Of a DNA stretch of 64,000 nt, positions 1-8,219 are shown piece by piece (positions within the stretch are counted from its first letter, which is position 1; every line of letters starts with the position of its first letter). The notes under the pieces are model-generated. The model searched no databases, was not told the origin of the DNA, and saw only the letters and a program-made list of their open reading frames with translations. The stretch is from positions 1 to 64,000 of the forward strand of contig CANEZP010000014.1 in NCBI GenBank assembly GCA_947444305.1. The letters are read 5' to 3'. Position numbers and translations under genes: made by a program. Source of the stretch: Pseudobdellovibrionaceae bacterium (GTDB taxonomy: Bacteria > Bdellovibrionota > Bdellovibrionia > Bdellovibrionales > UBA1609).

Positions 1-498
1 GCCGGCGCTGTCCGAAGCCGACTCACCGGCTAAGCCGCTGCCCGCTTTGACCAGCATCGAATCGGCGTGACCATGGTAGCAGCCTTCAAATTTTAGAATA
101 CGTGACCGGCCCGTCGCCGCCCGCGCCACACGAAGCGCACTCATGACGGCCTCGGTGCCCGAACAAACGAAACGGATGCGTTCAACCCACGGTAAGTTTT
201 GAACGACGAACTCAGCAAGCTCGAGCGAATAAGGCTCGCACGCACCGAAGCACCAACCGAGCTCGATGGTCTCGCGCAAAACTTTTTCGACGTCGGGATC
301 GCGGTGCCCTAAAATGTTGGGACCGAAGCTTTGGCAATAGTCGATGTACTCCTGCCCTTCGACCGAGTACAGGTACGCGCCTTGCCCTCGCTTAAAGAAA
401 ACGGGTGTACCGCCCACGCTCTTGAACGCACGGACCGGTGAGTGAACTCCTCCCGGAGCGACTTTTAACGAACGCTGGAATAATTCTGATGAATTCAT
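1..498 (-). CDS. hemL: Glutamate-1-semialdehyde 2,1-aminomutase, N-terminal part (cut by window edge)
   Basis: PLP enzyme that turns glutamate-1-semialdehyde into 5-aminolevulinate, the last step of the C5 pathway of tetrapyrrole synthesis, in the cytosol. The frame opens at an ATG (496-498 on the minus strand) and is still open at base 1, giving the first 166 residues. Visible family marks are the N-terminal [11 protein letters not shown] segment, a [10 protein letters not shown] stretch and the [14 protein letters not shown] / GCYHGHAD cofactor-binding region. The catalytic lysine region lies outside the window. It is the third gene of a hemA-hemC-hemL operon, 33 bases after the hemC stop. 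The function is consistent with its neighbours, since HemA makes its substrate. Confidence 0.95.
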   Translation of the reverse strand, partial: MNSSELFQRSLKVAPGGVHSPVRAFKSVGGTPVFFKRGQGAYLYSVEGQEYIDYCQSFGPNILGHRDPDVEKVLRETIELGWCFGACEPYSLELAEFVVQNLPWVERIRFVCSGTEAVMSALRVARAATGRSRILKFEGCYHGHADSMLVKAGSGLAGESASDSAG

Positions 499-531
499 AG
501 GAATCTTTTTTCCCACAGAAAGGGCTTCAAC

Positions 532-2037
532 TCAAGGCAAGGAGTTCAACGACTCGCTTAGGAATTGTTCGTGACCCATGAGGACCTTGACCGGATTCTT
601 CAGGCCCACAAAGGTTCTTAGGAATTCCCACGTGCTACCGGGCCCGCATGCGTTGTGGCCCGCCGCGATTTCACGCGGATACTTTGCCCAAGCGCTCTCG
701 AAAGATGTGCGGCTCATCCAAAAAAAGTGTGTCTTGCCCGTCAAATCGGGACCGTTGTTTTTTGGACTAAGGGCGTAGGTCGCGATCGCCGTTTCATCGA
801 CGGAGGTCGCCTGATCATGCGTGAGTTTACACCATGTTTGCGGCCCGGCGATGCGGTCTAGTTTCTTGTCTTCGCTTTCACCAAGACCGTCTTGGCAACC
901 GCTTACGAACACGCCCCGCGCCGCGAGTTTGATCCATGTTTGAACGCCCGCGGTCCAAACCAGCTGGGCGGAGGGTGCTTCGAAATTTTCTGGCCAGGCC
1001 TCGGCGCGCGCGATCATAAGCGCCGAAAAATTGCGGACTGCGGGATCGAGGGGTAAAGACTTACGCTCGAACCAGCTATTGTCCTTTGGTTGCAGCGGAA
1101 AGATTCGTTCGGGCCCGTCCGCCTTCGCCCACGGGGTCGCGTTTTCAATGCGCCACTCGCGTAACACTTGGTTTTCGTCGGTCAACCCGCGGGTCGAACA
1201 CACCATGCCGTAATCGCGCGGCAAACGTGCAACGCCGATTTTTTGGTGGCAACCGCCGCCGTAGCGTTTCAAAATCTCGCGCTCTTTTTGTACGCAGTCG
1301 AAAGTCACCGGATCGGTCAGGCGTTCGCAAATGGCGTTCACGTTTTCGTTCAACCGCGAAATCTCGACCGCGAGTGCGCCTTGCGCGGGCGCTGGTGGAT
1401 TAAGGCTCACGGGTAAGATCTGAAAGCGGCAATTTTGAATCAACTGCTTTACCGACTCATCGTTGGCGATGAAACCGCTGGCTTCGGCTTCGAGCAGGCG
1501 ATCGAGCCCGGCCTTGGCCAAGATCAGCGCCGCGTTTTCCGTGCGCATCTTACCGAGGCGCGTGGGCACGTTGCCGCGTACGTTGCGAAATTCAATTTGC
1601 ACATTGCCCGGCAAAAGTTGCGGCAACGCCGGCGCGAGATTGTAGGCCCGGCGTGGTGAACTGGTGAGTACCGCAAGAGTTTTCGTTTCCAAAGCGCGCT
1701 GCCAAACTTCTTCTGGGATCAACATCACGTCGCGCACATCGGCCCGCGGCATCGTCATCGCGATGAGCGTGTCGGTGCGGTCGTCGATCGGCAGATCTTT
1801 CCACGAATGCACGACGAGGTCGCAACGGCCCTCGGTTAAATCTTTGTAAAAGTCCTCGGTAAACACGCCGCGCGCGCCCATGCCGGCCAGCGGAATATCA
1901 AGATTTTGATCGCCGAACGAGCTCTTGAAAATGAATTCGATGCTTGGTTTTTCGCTGATTTGCTCGAACGCGTGCGCCACCTGCACCGCTTGCCAGCGGG
2001 CCAGATCGCTTTTGCGCGAAGCTAACTTTAGGCGCAT
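532..2037 (-). CDS. hemC: Porphobilinogen deaminase fused to a HemD-like uroporphyrinogen-III synthase domain
   Basis: Residues 1 to about 300 are hydroxymethylbilane synthase, which joins four porphobilinogens. Seen are the N-terminal RLKLASRKSDLARWQ, the HSWKDLP segment with the catalytic aspartate, RNVRGNVPTRL, and GGGCHQKIG with the cysteine that carries the dipyrromethane cofactor. The protein is 501 residues, against about 310 for HemC alone. The remaining 190 residues have the alternating pattern of HemD (TAGVQTWIKLAARGV; later FFWMSRTSFESAW and ACGPGSTWEFL), so a HemC-HemD fusion is inferred. The HemD part is divergent. The ATG at 2037 was chosen because the homology begins there; it overlaps the end of hemA by 10 bases. 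No separate hemD or hemB is in view. Confidence 0.9.
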   Translation of the reverse strand: MRLKLASRKSDLARWQAVQVAHAFEQISEKPSIEFIFKSSFGDQNLDIPLAGMGARGVFTEDFYKDLTEGRCDLVVHSWKDLPIDDRTDTLIAMTMPRADVRDVMLIPEEVWQRALETKTLAVLTSSPRRAYNLAPALPQLLPGNVQIEFRNVRGNVPTRLGKMRTENAALILAKAGLDRLLEAEASGFIANDESVKQLIQNCRFQILPVSLNPPAPAQGALAVEISRLNENVNAICERLTDPVTFDCVQKEREILKRYGGGCHQKIGVARLPRDYGMVCSTRGLTDENQVLREWRIENATPWAKADGPERIFPLQPKDNSWFERKSLPLDPAVRNFSALMIARAEAWPENFEAPSAQLVWTAGVQTWIKLAARGVFVSGCQDGLGESEDKKLDRIAGPQTWCKLTHDQATSVDETAIATYALSPKNNGPDLTGKTHFFWMSRTSFESAWAKYPREIAAGHNACGPGSTWEFLRTFVGLKNPVKVLMGHEQFLSESLNSLP

Positions 2038-2864
2038 AGATCGTCCCACCCCTGCGGGCGAACCAGCGCGTGGGCGGTGAGCTTTTCGGTGCACGCGACG
2101 ATGTCGGCACGCACCCGCTCAATGACGGGAAGAAGTTTCGATTTGTTCGCTTCGATATGATTGAAGATCGCTTTGAGGCCGTGATGTTCGCAATCGCGCT
2201 GTAAAGGATCTTCGCAAGAGTTGTCGCGCAAATCGAAAATCTGCGTCGGGTGCTTGTCGCCGAGCCAAAGTTCGATTTCGGCCGCCGACATAGGTGCCGC
2301 GATCACCAGCGCGCCACGCACGAAACCGCGTTTGCAAATTTCGTTAACGGTGCCGGTATGAAAATCGATTTTTTTAGCGTTGCGCACGTGAACCGAAACG
2401 GTTTTGCCCTGCTTGTTCAAGTAAGGGAGCACTTCGCGCACGAGCTGCCCGCCGCCGAGTACGTGCACATCGTTCGACTTCACGTGCTTACGCAACCAGC
2501 TGCCGTACGATTGATTGCCCAGTTTGCTCAAGTGCTTCGAACGGATTGCCTTCGCGTCGCCCAAAATTCTTTGCGCGAGAGCCGTCCACTCGGGCTGCGC
2601 GAGCAACCACTCGGCCATAAACACTTTGAATTGACCGAAAACTTCGGTCTCACCGACGATGGGTGAATGCATGCCGCACACGACTTCTAATAAAAATTCG
2701 TAAGCCCGCGCCCCGACGTACACGCCGTCTTGAGGTTCGACCACGACGTCCGACGGTGACGCTACGAAAGCTAAACTGCGAAGACAGGTAGCCCAAACGG
2801 GCGCCCCCACGTTATCGAATGTGCGAGGCTTGCGGCGATGAATGATACAAAAGTTGTTCGTCAT
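2028..2864 (-). CDS. hemA: Compact glutamyl-tRNA reductase
   Basis: NADPH-dependent reduction of glutamyl-tRNA(Glu) to glutamate-1-semialdehyde, first committed step of the C5 pathway. The diagnostic segment CGMHSPIVGETEVFGQFK is present, followed by a Rossmann-type VHVLGGGQLVREVLPYL and a DLRDNS motif in the NADP domain. A TCLRS segment near residue 27-31 is a likely equivalent of the TCNR motif holding the catalytic cysteine. At 278 residues it is far shorter than the usual 410-430: the N-terminal catalytic domain is abbreviated and the C-terminal dimerisation helices are much reduced. Gene order hemA-hemC-hemL supports the function. It is the first gene of the operon, starting at ATG 2864 and facing the sirtuin gene across a 142-base promoter region. 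Confidence 0.85.
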   Translation of the reverse strand: MTNNFCIIHRRKPRTFDNVGAPVWATCLRSLAFVASPSDVVVEPQDGVYVGARAYEFLLEVVCGMHSPIVGETEVFGQFKVFMAEWLLAQPEWTALAQRILGDAKAIRSKHLSKLGNQSYGSWLRKHVKSNDVHVLGGGQLVREVLPYLNKQGKTVSVHVRNAKKIDFHTGTVNEICKRGFVRGALVIAAPMSAAEIELWLGDKHPTQIFDLRDNSCEDPLQRDCEHHGLKAIFNHIEANKSKLLPVIERVRADIVACTEKLTAHALVRPQGWDDLCA

Positions 2865-2895
2865 GTGATTCTTAATTTAGCTAATCCTTGCGCGC

Positions 2896-2915
2896 CTTTG
2901 TCACAGCTTTGTCAC
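2896..2915. promoter_or_regulatory. Direct repeat CTTTGTCAC x2, possible operator before hemA
   Basis: Two perfect copies of CTTTGTCAC start 11 bases apart (2896-2904 and 2907-2915), about one helical turn, in the divergent region between hemA and the sirtuin gene. The spacing on one face of the helix is typical of a regulator site. Which regulator binds, and which of the two genes it controls, cannot be told. Confidence 0.35.
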
Positions 2916-3006
2916 ATGAGATTTATTCTCATTTTTGGACGAAACCCGCCTCACGTTGTTGAGAACCTGTTTCATAATGGAGCGTTTCTGCGTTAGATTC
3001 GCCCGC

Positions 3007-3747
3007 ATGGAAATCTCACCGCGCTTAAAGAGTTTGCTCGTCCCCTCGACCCGGGTCGCCGTCTTAACCGGCGCGGGCGTCAGCCAAGAGAGCGGCGTTC
3101 CCACCTTCCGCGATAAAGACGGGCTGTGGCAAAAGTTCCGCCCCGAAGAATTGGCCAACATGGGCGCCTTCCTCAAAAATCCGAAGCTGGTCTGGGAATG
3201 GTACGAACACCGCCGGCAGATCGTGCGCGACGTCAAACCCAACGCCGGGCACGACGCCCTAGTCACCTTCGAAAACTTTTTTAAGGAGTTCACCTTAGTC
3301 ACGCAGAACGTGGACGGCCTGCACCAACGCGCGGGCAGCCGCCACGTTTTGGAAGTGCACGGGACCCTTTTACGCAGTTCGTGCGTCGATTGCCGCGAGC
3401 CTGCGCCCTCCGAGTATTTAGAAAATTTGAAGGAGAGCGACCGAGCCGTTTGCCTCGATTGCGGCGGCCTCTTGCGCCCCGACGTGGTCTGGTTCGGCGA
3501 AGACTTACCCGGCAGGATCTGGGATCTTTCGCAAACGGCCGCGGCCAACTGCGATTTATTTTTTACGATCGGCACGAGCGCCGCCGTCTACCCGGCCGCC
3601 GGCCTCCCCCTACTCGCCAAAGAAACCGGCGCCTACGTCGTAGAAATCAACCCCCAACAAACCGAAATCTCCCGCCTCATCGACGAACAACTCCGCGGCC
3701 CTTCGGCGGTGGTGTTGCCTGCTTTGTTGAAAGAGCTGCGAAGATAG
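3007..3747 (+). CDS. cobB: NAD-dependent protein deacylase, sirtuin class III type
   Basis: Sir2-family enzyme that removes acyl groups from lysines using NAD+. Its 246 residues show GAGVSQESGVPTFR (NAD binding), TQNVDGLHQRAG, the catalytic histidine in VLEVHGT (about residue 118), and four zinc ligands in two CxxC pairs (Cys126/129 and Cys149/152). Tyr66 and Arg69 in WYEHRR match the Y-x-x-R pair that in SIRT5 and CobB binds acidic acyl groups, so desuccinylase or demalonylase activity is likely as well as deacetylation. The start is ATG 3007; a longer frame back to a TTG at 2935 lacks homology. It stands alone, divergent from hemA. Confidence 0.93.
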   Translation: MEISPRLKSLLVPSTRVAVLTGAGVSQESGVPTFRDKDGLWQKFRPEELANMGAFLKNPKLVWEWYEHRRQIVRDVKPNAGHDALVTFENFFKEFTLVTQNVDGLHQRAGSRHVLEVHGTLLRSSCVDCREPAPSEYLENLKESDRAVCLDCGGLLRPDVVWFGEDLPGRIWDLSQTAAANCDLFFTIGTSAAVYPAAGLPLLAKETGAYVVEINPQQTEISRLIDEQLRGPSAVVLPALLKELRR

Positions 3748-3783
3748 GTAAATAAAAATTTGAGATGTGCCGTCGTTTGCGGA

Positions 3784-3806
3784 AGCTTTTCTTGAAAAGA
3801 AAAGCT
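3784..3806 (+). terminator. Inverted repeat after the sirtuin gene, probable terminator
   Basis: A perfect 10-base stem AGCTTTTCTT / AAGAAAAGCT with a three-base loop lies 37 bases after the sirtuin stop and before the convergent small genes. There is no clear U-run after it, so intrinsic termination is only probable. Confidence 0.4.
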
Positions 3807-3828
3807 CGTTGAAGTTTGCTTCAGCTTA

Positions 3829-3969
3829 TCAATTTTTGTCGGGCTTGCCTTCTGAATCTTCAGTCTGAGCGAACATGCTCTCGTCCATGTGGAAACCGAA
3901 GCCGAAGATCATGGCCATCATGCTTAGGCCCCAGAGGATTTCTTTGATCATGATTTGATTGAAGCTCAT
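3829..3969 (-). CDS. 46-residue single-helix membrane protein
   Basis: Short open frame whose ATG overlaps the stop of the upstream 74-residue gene in an ATGA arrangement, strong support for coupled translation. The product starts MSFNQIMIKEILWG and has one hydrophobic segment (about residues 11-27, ILWGLSMMAMIFGFGFH) and an acidic, polar C-terminal tail ending KPDKN. This is the layout of a small inner-membrane protein. No family is recognised. The open frame is short, so the coupling and the helix are the only evidence. Confidence 0.5.
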   Translation of the reverse strand: MSFNQIMIKEILWGLSMMAMIFGFGFHMDESMFAQTEDSEGKPDKN

Positions 3970-4190
3970 AAGAAGTCCGAGCGGCGAATGGGTGAATAGA
4001 AACTTTCGGCGATGGTCATGGGGAAGTAGGAGCGAATGTGCCCGGTGCCGTAACGTGCGGGGGTCTTCGTGCTTTCCGGTTTGGGCGGTGCGGAGTCATC
4101 AGGTACGGGGACCATCGAGACGACGTCTTCGGGCTTAAGATTCATGTTTGAGGCAAGGAAACCAAGATTCAATAACATGTAATCGATCAT
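3966..4190 (-). CDS. 74-residue hypothetical protein
   Basis: Small soluble-looking protein of unknown function. The start ATG at 4190 is preceded by CGGAG seven bases upstream, a reasonable ribosome site. Residues 1-15 are mildly hydrophobic and the middle is proline-rich (VPDDSAPPKPESTK); the end is basic and aromatic. It overlaps the next gene by four bases (ATGA), so the two small proteins are probably made together. No homologue is recognised from the sequence alone. Confidence 0.5.
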   Translation of the reverse strand: MIDYMLLNLGFLASNMNLKPEDVVSMVPVPDDSAPPKPESTKTPARYGTGHIRSYFPMTIAESFYSPIRRSDFL

Positions 4191-4355
4191 CGGAAGACTC
4201 CGCGGGTTAGAGTGGCCGAGTTGTAAGCGAACGGCGGGGCTTTTCCCACGGGTATTTTTTCAACTTAAATGCGCGCGCGGAGACCGCTTAAAAGCGCCCC
4301 AACGGAGTTTTCTTGTTTAGGAAGTGAACGGCCGGTGATTTGTTACAAAGAGAGG

Positions 4356-6047
4356 TTAGCGTTCGCAGCCGATCAGCTCGCCGAGCCGACATTTTTCCTG
4401 CATGCGTTCGCTGATGCGGTTCCAAATATTAACGAACTTGCCGTTGATTTGCGCCGAGTAGATATCGATCCCGCCGGTGCGCGTGCGATTAGGATCGCGG
4501 TCCGCCCCGGGCAAGAAGCGGCGTAAGTCGACGCCGTGCTGATCCGTCGCCGGTGCCCGCGTGCCTTGACCATATCCGGTGAAGCCTCCACCACCGTCAT
4601 CGGCGCTCGCGTCGCCACCCGCGGGTGCGGAGTAGCCGCCCGCGCCGCTAAAGCCTTGCAAAACATCCGTTGTATACCCGGGAGCGCCCGGTGAACCTTT
4701 GCCGCCTCCGCGGTCACCCAACTTCGCGGGTGCGCCACCCTCGCCGCCGGGAATGCCGCCGCCGGAGTTGTTCGCGATCGTTCCGTTTTTGACGCCGGTG
4801 GGTTGAAAGCCGTTCGGATCGGAGTTTAAACCACTCGCATCCACGCGCGGTTCTTGAATATCGAAATCACCTTTTTTATTTTTTGCGGTCGTGTCGGTAA
4901 CGCCGAAGGAAGCCTCACCGCGAACTTCTTTTTCGTAGTTAAGCGCTTTACACGCGGCCGAGTTCGGATCGGCAGAACAAGGTTGCGAGTAAGGATCGTT
5001 CCCCGCCGCGGCCGCTTGCGCATTCGCCTGATCGGCCGCAGACCCGCCACCAGCCGGCGCACCCGCCCCACCCGCACTCTGCGGCGCGGAGGACGAAACG
5101 TTTTTGCAAATATCCCCGTCGGCGCTAGAAACTTGTGACGTCAAACCTTGCGTTGCGAGCTGCGTGACTTTTGATTCGTGCGACCGGCAACTCTGCGCCG
5201 CCGAGGTCATCAACTGCGCCGCCTGACCCGAGTAACCCGCGGCCATACCTTCGCAGCTGGTCACGCACGACGAGTAAGCTTCGTAGCACGTCGAGCTCGC
5301 CGAATTGTTCGACGTCCCGCTCTGCTGCCCCATCGCTTTCATCTGTTGGCAATACTCATTAAGCCCTTGCCCAGGTGCCGGCCCGGTCTGCGCCGCGGAA
5401 CCCGTCATGCAACTCGCCGGATTATTACAACACTGCGAAGCCCTTCGCGCGAGCTGATCACATTTCTGCTGATCCGCAGATTGGTTGCCACTGGGTGCGG
5501 TTTGGGTTTGTGTAGCTGATTGCTTTCCCTGGTTTGAAGTCGCTTGCTGTGGTGTAGCGCCCGTCGCTGGTTTGGTCGCCGATTGATTGTTTTGCTTGCC
5601 AGCAGCAGGTGTTGGCTTTACCACCCTTTCCACTGCTGGGGCCTGTCCGCCACCTTTGTTACCGGCATTTCTACCAGCGCCAGCCTCTTTGCACTTCGGC
5701 TCAACAGCTGTGCAACCCGCCGGGCAAAATTCGTCTTGAACCCTCTTCAAACACCAGCTGGAGGCTACCTGCCGACATTGCTCCTTAACGCCAGCGATTG
5801 GGTTACCTTGAGAAACATGGCATGCTTCACATGTTAACTTAACGGCATTTACCGAAGATTTCGCGATGGCTTCACCCATACAATTGCCCTGCCGATTCAT
5901 ATCACCAATCAAGGACATATCGATATCAGGACTCACCGGATGAGTGGGAGCCTTAGGAATTGGAGCATTAGGATTATTGTAGGCACCTACGGTCAAGGGC
6001 AAGAGCGAGATCAAAAGCAAAATTGCAGTTAAGAATCGAGAATACAA
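4356..6047 (-). CDS. Secreted cysteine-rich, glycine/alanine-rich protein
   Basis: A 563-residue exported protein of unknown function. A clear signal peptide (residues 1-22, FLTAILLLISLLPLTVGAY) is followed by a block with many cysteines (about residues 57-118), a Gln/Thr/Ala-rich linker, a second cysteine-rich block (about 195-290), then a long disordered Gly/Ala/Pro stretch. The last 60 residues are more structured, with DLRRFLPGADRDPNR and an aromatic NIWNRISERM segment; similar tails are known to me in secreted Bdellovibrio-group proteins. The start is a TTG at 6047 supported by GGAG five bases upstream. It is downstream of three trypsin-like proteases on the same strand, and could be a substrate or partner, which is only a guess. 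Confidence 0.75.
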   Translation of the reverse strand: MYSRFLTAILLLISLLPLTVGAYNNPNAPIPKAPTHPVSPDIDMSLIGDMNRQGNCMGEAIAKSSVNAVKLTCEACHVSQGNPIAGVKEQCRQVASSWCLKRVQDEFCPAGCTAVEPKCKEAGAGRNAGNKGGGQAPAVERVVKPTPAAGKQNNQSATKPATGATPQQATSNQGKQSATQTQTAPSGNQSADQQKCDQLARRASQCCNNPASCMTGSAAQTGPAPGQGLNEYCQQMKAMGQQSGTSNNSASSTCYEAYSSCVTSCEGMAAGYSGQAAQLMTSAAQSCRSHESKVTQLATQGLTSQVSSADGDICKNVSSSAPQSAGGAGAPAGGGSAADQANAQAAAAGNDPYSQPCSADPNSAACKALNYEKEVRGEASFGVTDTTAKNKKGDFDIQEPRVDASGLNSDPNGFQPTGVKNGTIANNSGGGIPGGEGGAPAKLGDRGGGKGSPGAPGYTTDVLQGFSGAGGYSAPAGGDASADDGGGGFTGYGQGTRAPATDQHGVDLRRFLPGADRDPNRTRTGGIDIYSAQINGKFVNIWNRISERMQEKCRLGELIGCER

Positions 6048-6144
6048 TTTTACTCCACAAAGAATAAGTAATTTCAGTATGACCTAAGCATGGCGCCTCA
6101 AGTACAGAATCTCAAAATGAGACAGCTGCATTCTCAATTTAAGC

Positions 6145-7086
6145 CTAAATTGATTGATCCAACATTGCCTTCTTAACAGTCTCTAAGAACTTCGCGTTTA
6201 GCGGAACATGAAAGGTTGTCCATTTATCCGGTTGGTAAACTCCGGTATTGGGGGTACCTCGCCGCTCGGCTTGACGTAAAGCGGTTTCCGACTCTCTGTT
6301 CGCTATCGAAATTCCTATTAAAGTGTCACGACCATTCACGACACGTAACAATGATCCTCCGGACGCCCCTCGCCCAAAGTCGCAATTAGATTCCACCAAT
6401 GAAGTACGCTGTATGCCGTGTGTTTGCTTTGTCTGACATTCCTCAATGGATTTTGGTAAGTACTTTTTTTTTGTTTTAGGATCTATGCGATAGAAATCGC
6501 GAGCTTGTGCTGATACCGCAAGAACATCTTGGCCCTCTTTTATATCTAAGCTCTCTGGAATATCATACGGCGTGATACCTTCCAGCGGCGGATCTATCTT
6601 TAAGACCGCCCAATCATCGATAGCACGATTCTTGTTCGGACATTCCACGCCTGTGCCTTGCATACCGGAAACTTTGCTCACGCGTTCAGACTTGCCAATC
6701 TTAACGGTGAAAACACAAGATTTCGGATCTGCTATAGCTTTACATTTTTCCATGTCCATAAATCCGTGGCCCGCCGTGGTAATAACTCCCGTGGAACCAG
6801 TGAGCTGAGCCGTGAGCTCAGACCCATCGCATTTTAATATACCGGTAGGTGCAAATCGGTTTTGAACTGCAGTCAGCGGTTTTAATTTTTCTGCAGCAAA
6901 CTCTTCTTCAGTCCGACGGCCGTTTTCATCAACAACCCCTGTTTTGTGGGTTAGGCAGCGATAAGCTTCTATCAATCGTGAGGGTTCTTGGCATTCAGAT
7001 TCGGGACACTCATCAGCCCTGGTGCTAGCGGTAGAGATGATTAATAATAAAAAAATCAAAATTTCTAATTTAAAAAGTCTTGTCAT
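6145..7086 (-). CDS. Secreted trypsin-like serine protease, paralogue 1
   Basis: 313-residue S1/trypsin-fold peptidase with an N-terminal signal peptide (residues 1-24). The triad is complete: His107 in TTAGHGF, Asp158 in DDWAVLKIDPPL and Ser242 in GASGGSLL. The His motif reads TAGH, not the usual TAAH. Six or more cysteines are shared with the next two genes, fitting an extracytoplasmic protein. A conserved VVDENGRRTEEE segment precedes the catalytic domain and may be a propeptide or processing region. It is the most downstream of three tandem copies on the minus strand, and is 97 bases upstream of the 563-residue secreted protein. Base composition is more AT-rich than in the flanks. Confidence 0.88.
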   Translation of the reverse strand: MTRLFKLEILIFLLLIISTASTRADECPESECQEPSRLIEAYRCLTHKTGVVDENGRRTEEEFAAEKLKPLTAVQNRFAPTGILKCDGSELTAQLTGSTGVITTAGHGFMDMEKCKAIADPKSCVFTVKIGKSERVSKVSGMQGTGVECPNKNRAIDDWAVLKIDPPLEGITPYDIPESLDIKEGQDVLAVSAQARDFYRIDPKTKKKYLPKSIEECQTKQTHGIQRTSLVESNCDFGRGASGGSLLRVVNGRDTLIGISIANRESETALRQAERRGTPNTGVYQPDKWTTFHVPLNAKFLETVKKAMLDQSI

Positions 7087-7283
7087 GAGTATTTAGTATA
7101 AGTCAGAACAACAGCATTAAAACTAGTATCAGAGAGCGCTAACTTAGGGCTGGGTTTGCTTAGAAATAATACGTAAAAAATCGGCCAAATGCGGTCCTAT
7201 GTCTAGGGGCCGACGATGAGATCGATGAGCTGCTATCAGTCGAACTAACAACCAAGGCGATCATAGGTCTATATCAGACTGTA

Positions 7284-8114
7284 TTAAATCGAACGATCGT
7301 TCATTGCTTTCACAATGGCCTCACGAAACTCGCCGTTCACCGGCACATGGAACGTTGTCCATACGTTCTTTTGGTATGGTCCAATGTTTGGTGTTCCTCG
7401 TTTTTCCGCAGCCCGAAGTTGGGCTTCGGATTCTCGGTTCCCGACTGAAATTGCCATCAGAACATTCCATCCTCCATGTACTTTTAAAATTGATCCGCCC
7501 GAATTGCCTTTTCCGAAATCACAATTCGATTCGACGACTAAGACTCGATCTGGACCGTAGGTTTTTTTCGTACGGCATTCTTCGATAGTCTTAGGCAGAT
7601 ATTTCTTATTAGTTTTTGGATCGATACGTACGAAGTCACGCGCCATTGCCGAAACTGATATGACATCATCGTTGTCTGTAATCTCGACGCCAACCGCTGG
7701 AATCTCGTAGGGTGTAATGCCATCCAACGGCGGATCAATTTTTAAAACCGCCCAGTCATCGCTCGCTTCCGGAAGCTTTGGACATTTATATCCTGTCTGA
7801 ACCATCTTCGTCACGCGGCTCACTCGCTCGACGGCCCCAGATTTCACGGTGAATGTGCACGATTTCGGCGAGGATATTTTCTTACAATTTCGATCATCGG
7901 CGAATCCATGGCCAGCCGTCGTTATAATATTAATATCACCGGTGAATTGAGCCGTAAGTTCAGAGCCGCTGCATTTGAGAATGCCGGTGGGCGCAAAACG
8001 ATTTTGAACAGCCAACAGCGGCTTTATCTTGAAGGCCGCATATTCTTCTTCAGTGCGGCGGCCGTTTTCATCAACGACGCCGGCTTTGTGAACAATCATG
8101 CGGGAATCGAGCAT
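7284..8114 (-). CDS. Trypsin-like serine protease, paralogue 2, with an interrupted signal peptide
   Basis: Second tandem S1 peptidase, 276 residues from the first ATG. His69 (TTAGHGF), Asp120 (DDWAVLKIDPPL) and Ser205 (GNSGGSIL) are all present, so the catalytic domain is intact. Upstream of this ATG the same frame continues through a hydrophobic stretch that reads as a signal peptide (IFAASFLAIVFTTATTSA) and back to an ATG at 8195, but a TAA codon at 8178-8180 breaks it five codons after that ATG. Either the gene is an inactivated copy, or translation starts at a non-standard codon (ATT or CTG), or at ATG 8114 giving an unexported protein. The gene body shows no other damage, so the lesion would be recent. 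Confidence 0.75.
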   Translation of the reverse strand: MLDSRMIVHKAGVVDENGRRTEEEYAAFKIKPLLAVQNRFAPTGILKCSGSELTAQFTGDINIITTAGHGFADDRNCKKISSPKSCTFTVKSGAVERVSRVTKMVQTGYKCPKLPEASDDWAVLKIDPPLDGITPYEIPAVGVEITDNDDVISVSAMARDFVRIDPKTNKKYLPKTIEECRTKKTYGPDRVLVVESNCDFGKGNSGGSILKVHGGWNVLMAISVGNRESEAQLRAAEKRGTPNIGPYQKNVWTTFHVPVNGEFREAIVKAMNDRSI

Positions 8115-8177
8115 TTCGTTTTCAGCGGATGTCGTTGCCGTTGTGAAAACTATGGCCAGAAAACTAGCCGCAAAAAT

Positions 8178-8180
8178 TTA
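8178..8180 (-). other. In-frame TAA inside the signal peptide of protease paralogue 2
   Basis: Reading from ATG 8193-8195 gives Met-Asn-His-Ile-Leu-stop, then an uninterrupted signal-peptide-like sequence and the whole protease. The intact paralogues on both sides have a continuous signal peptide at this place. Confidence 0.8.
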
Positions 8181-8219
8181 TAAAATGTGATTCATAAGTA
8201 ATGTTCGAGCGTTTCGTTA

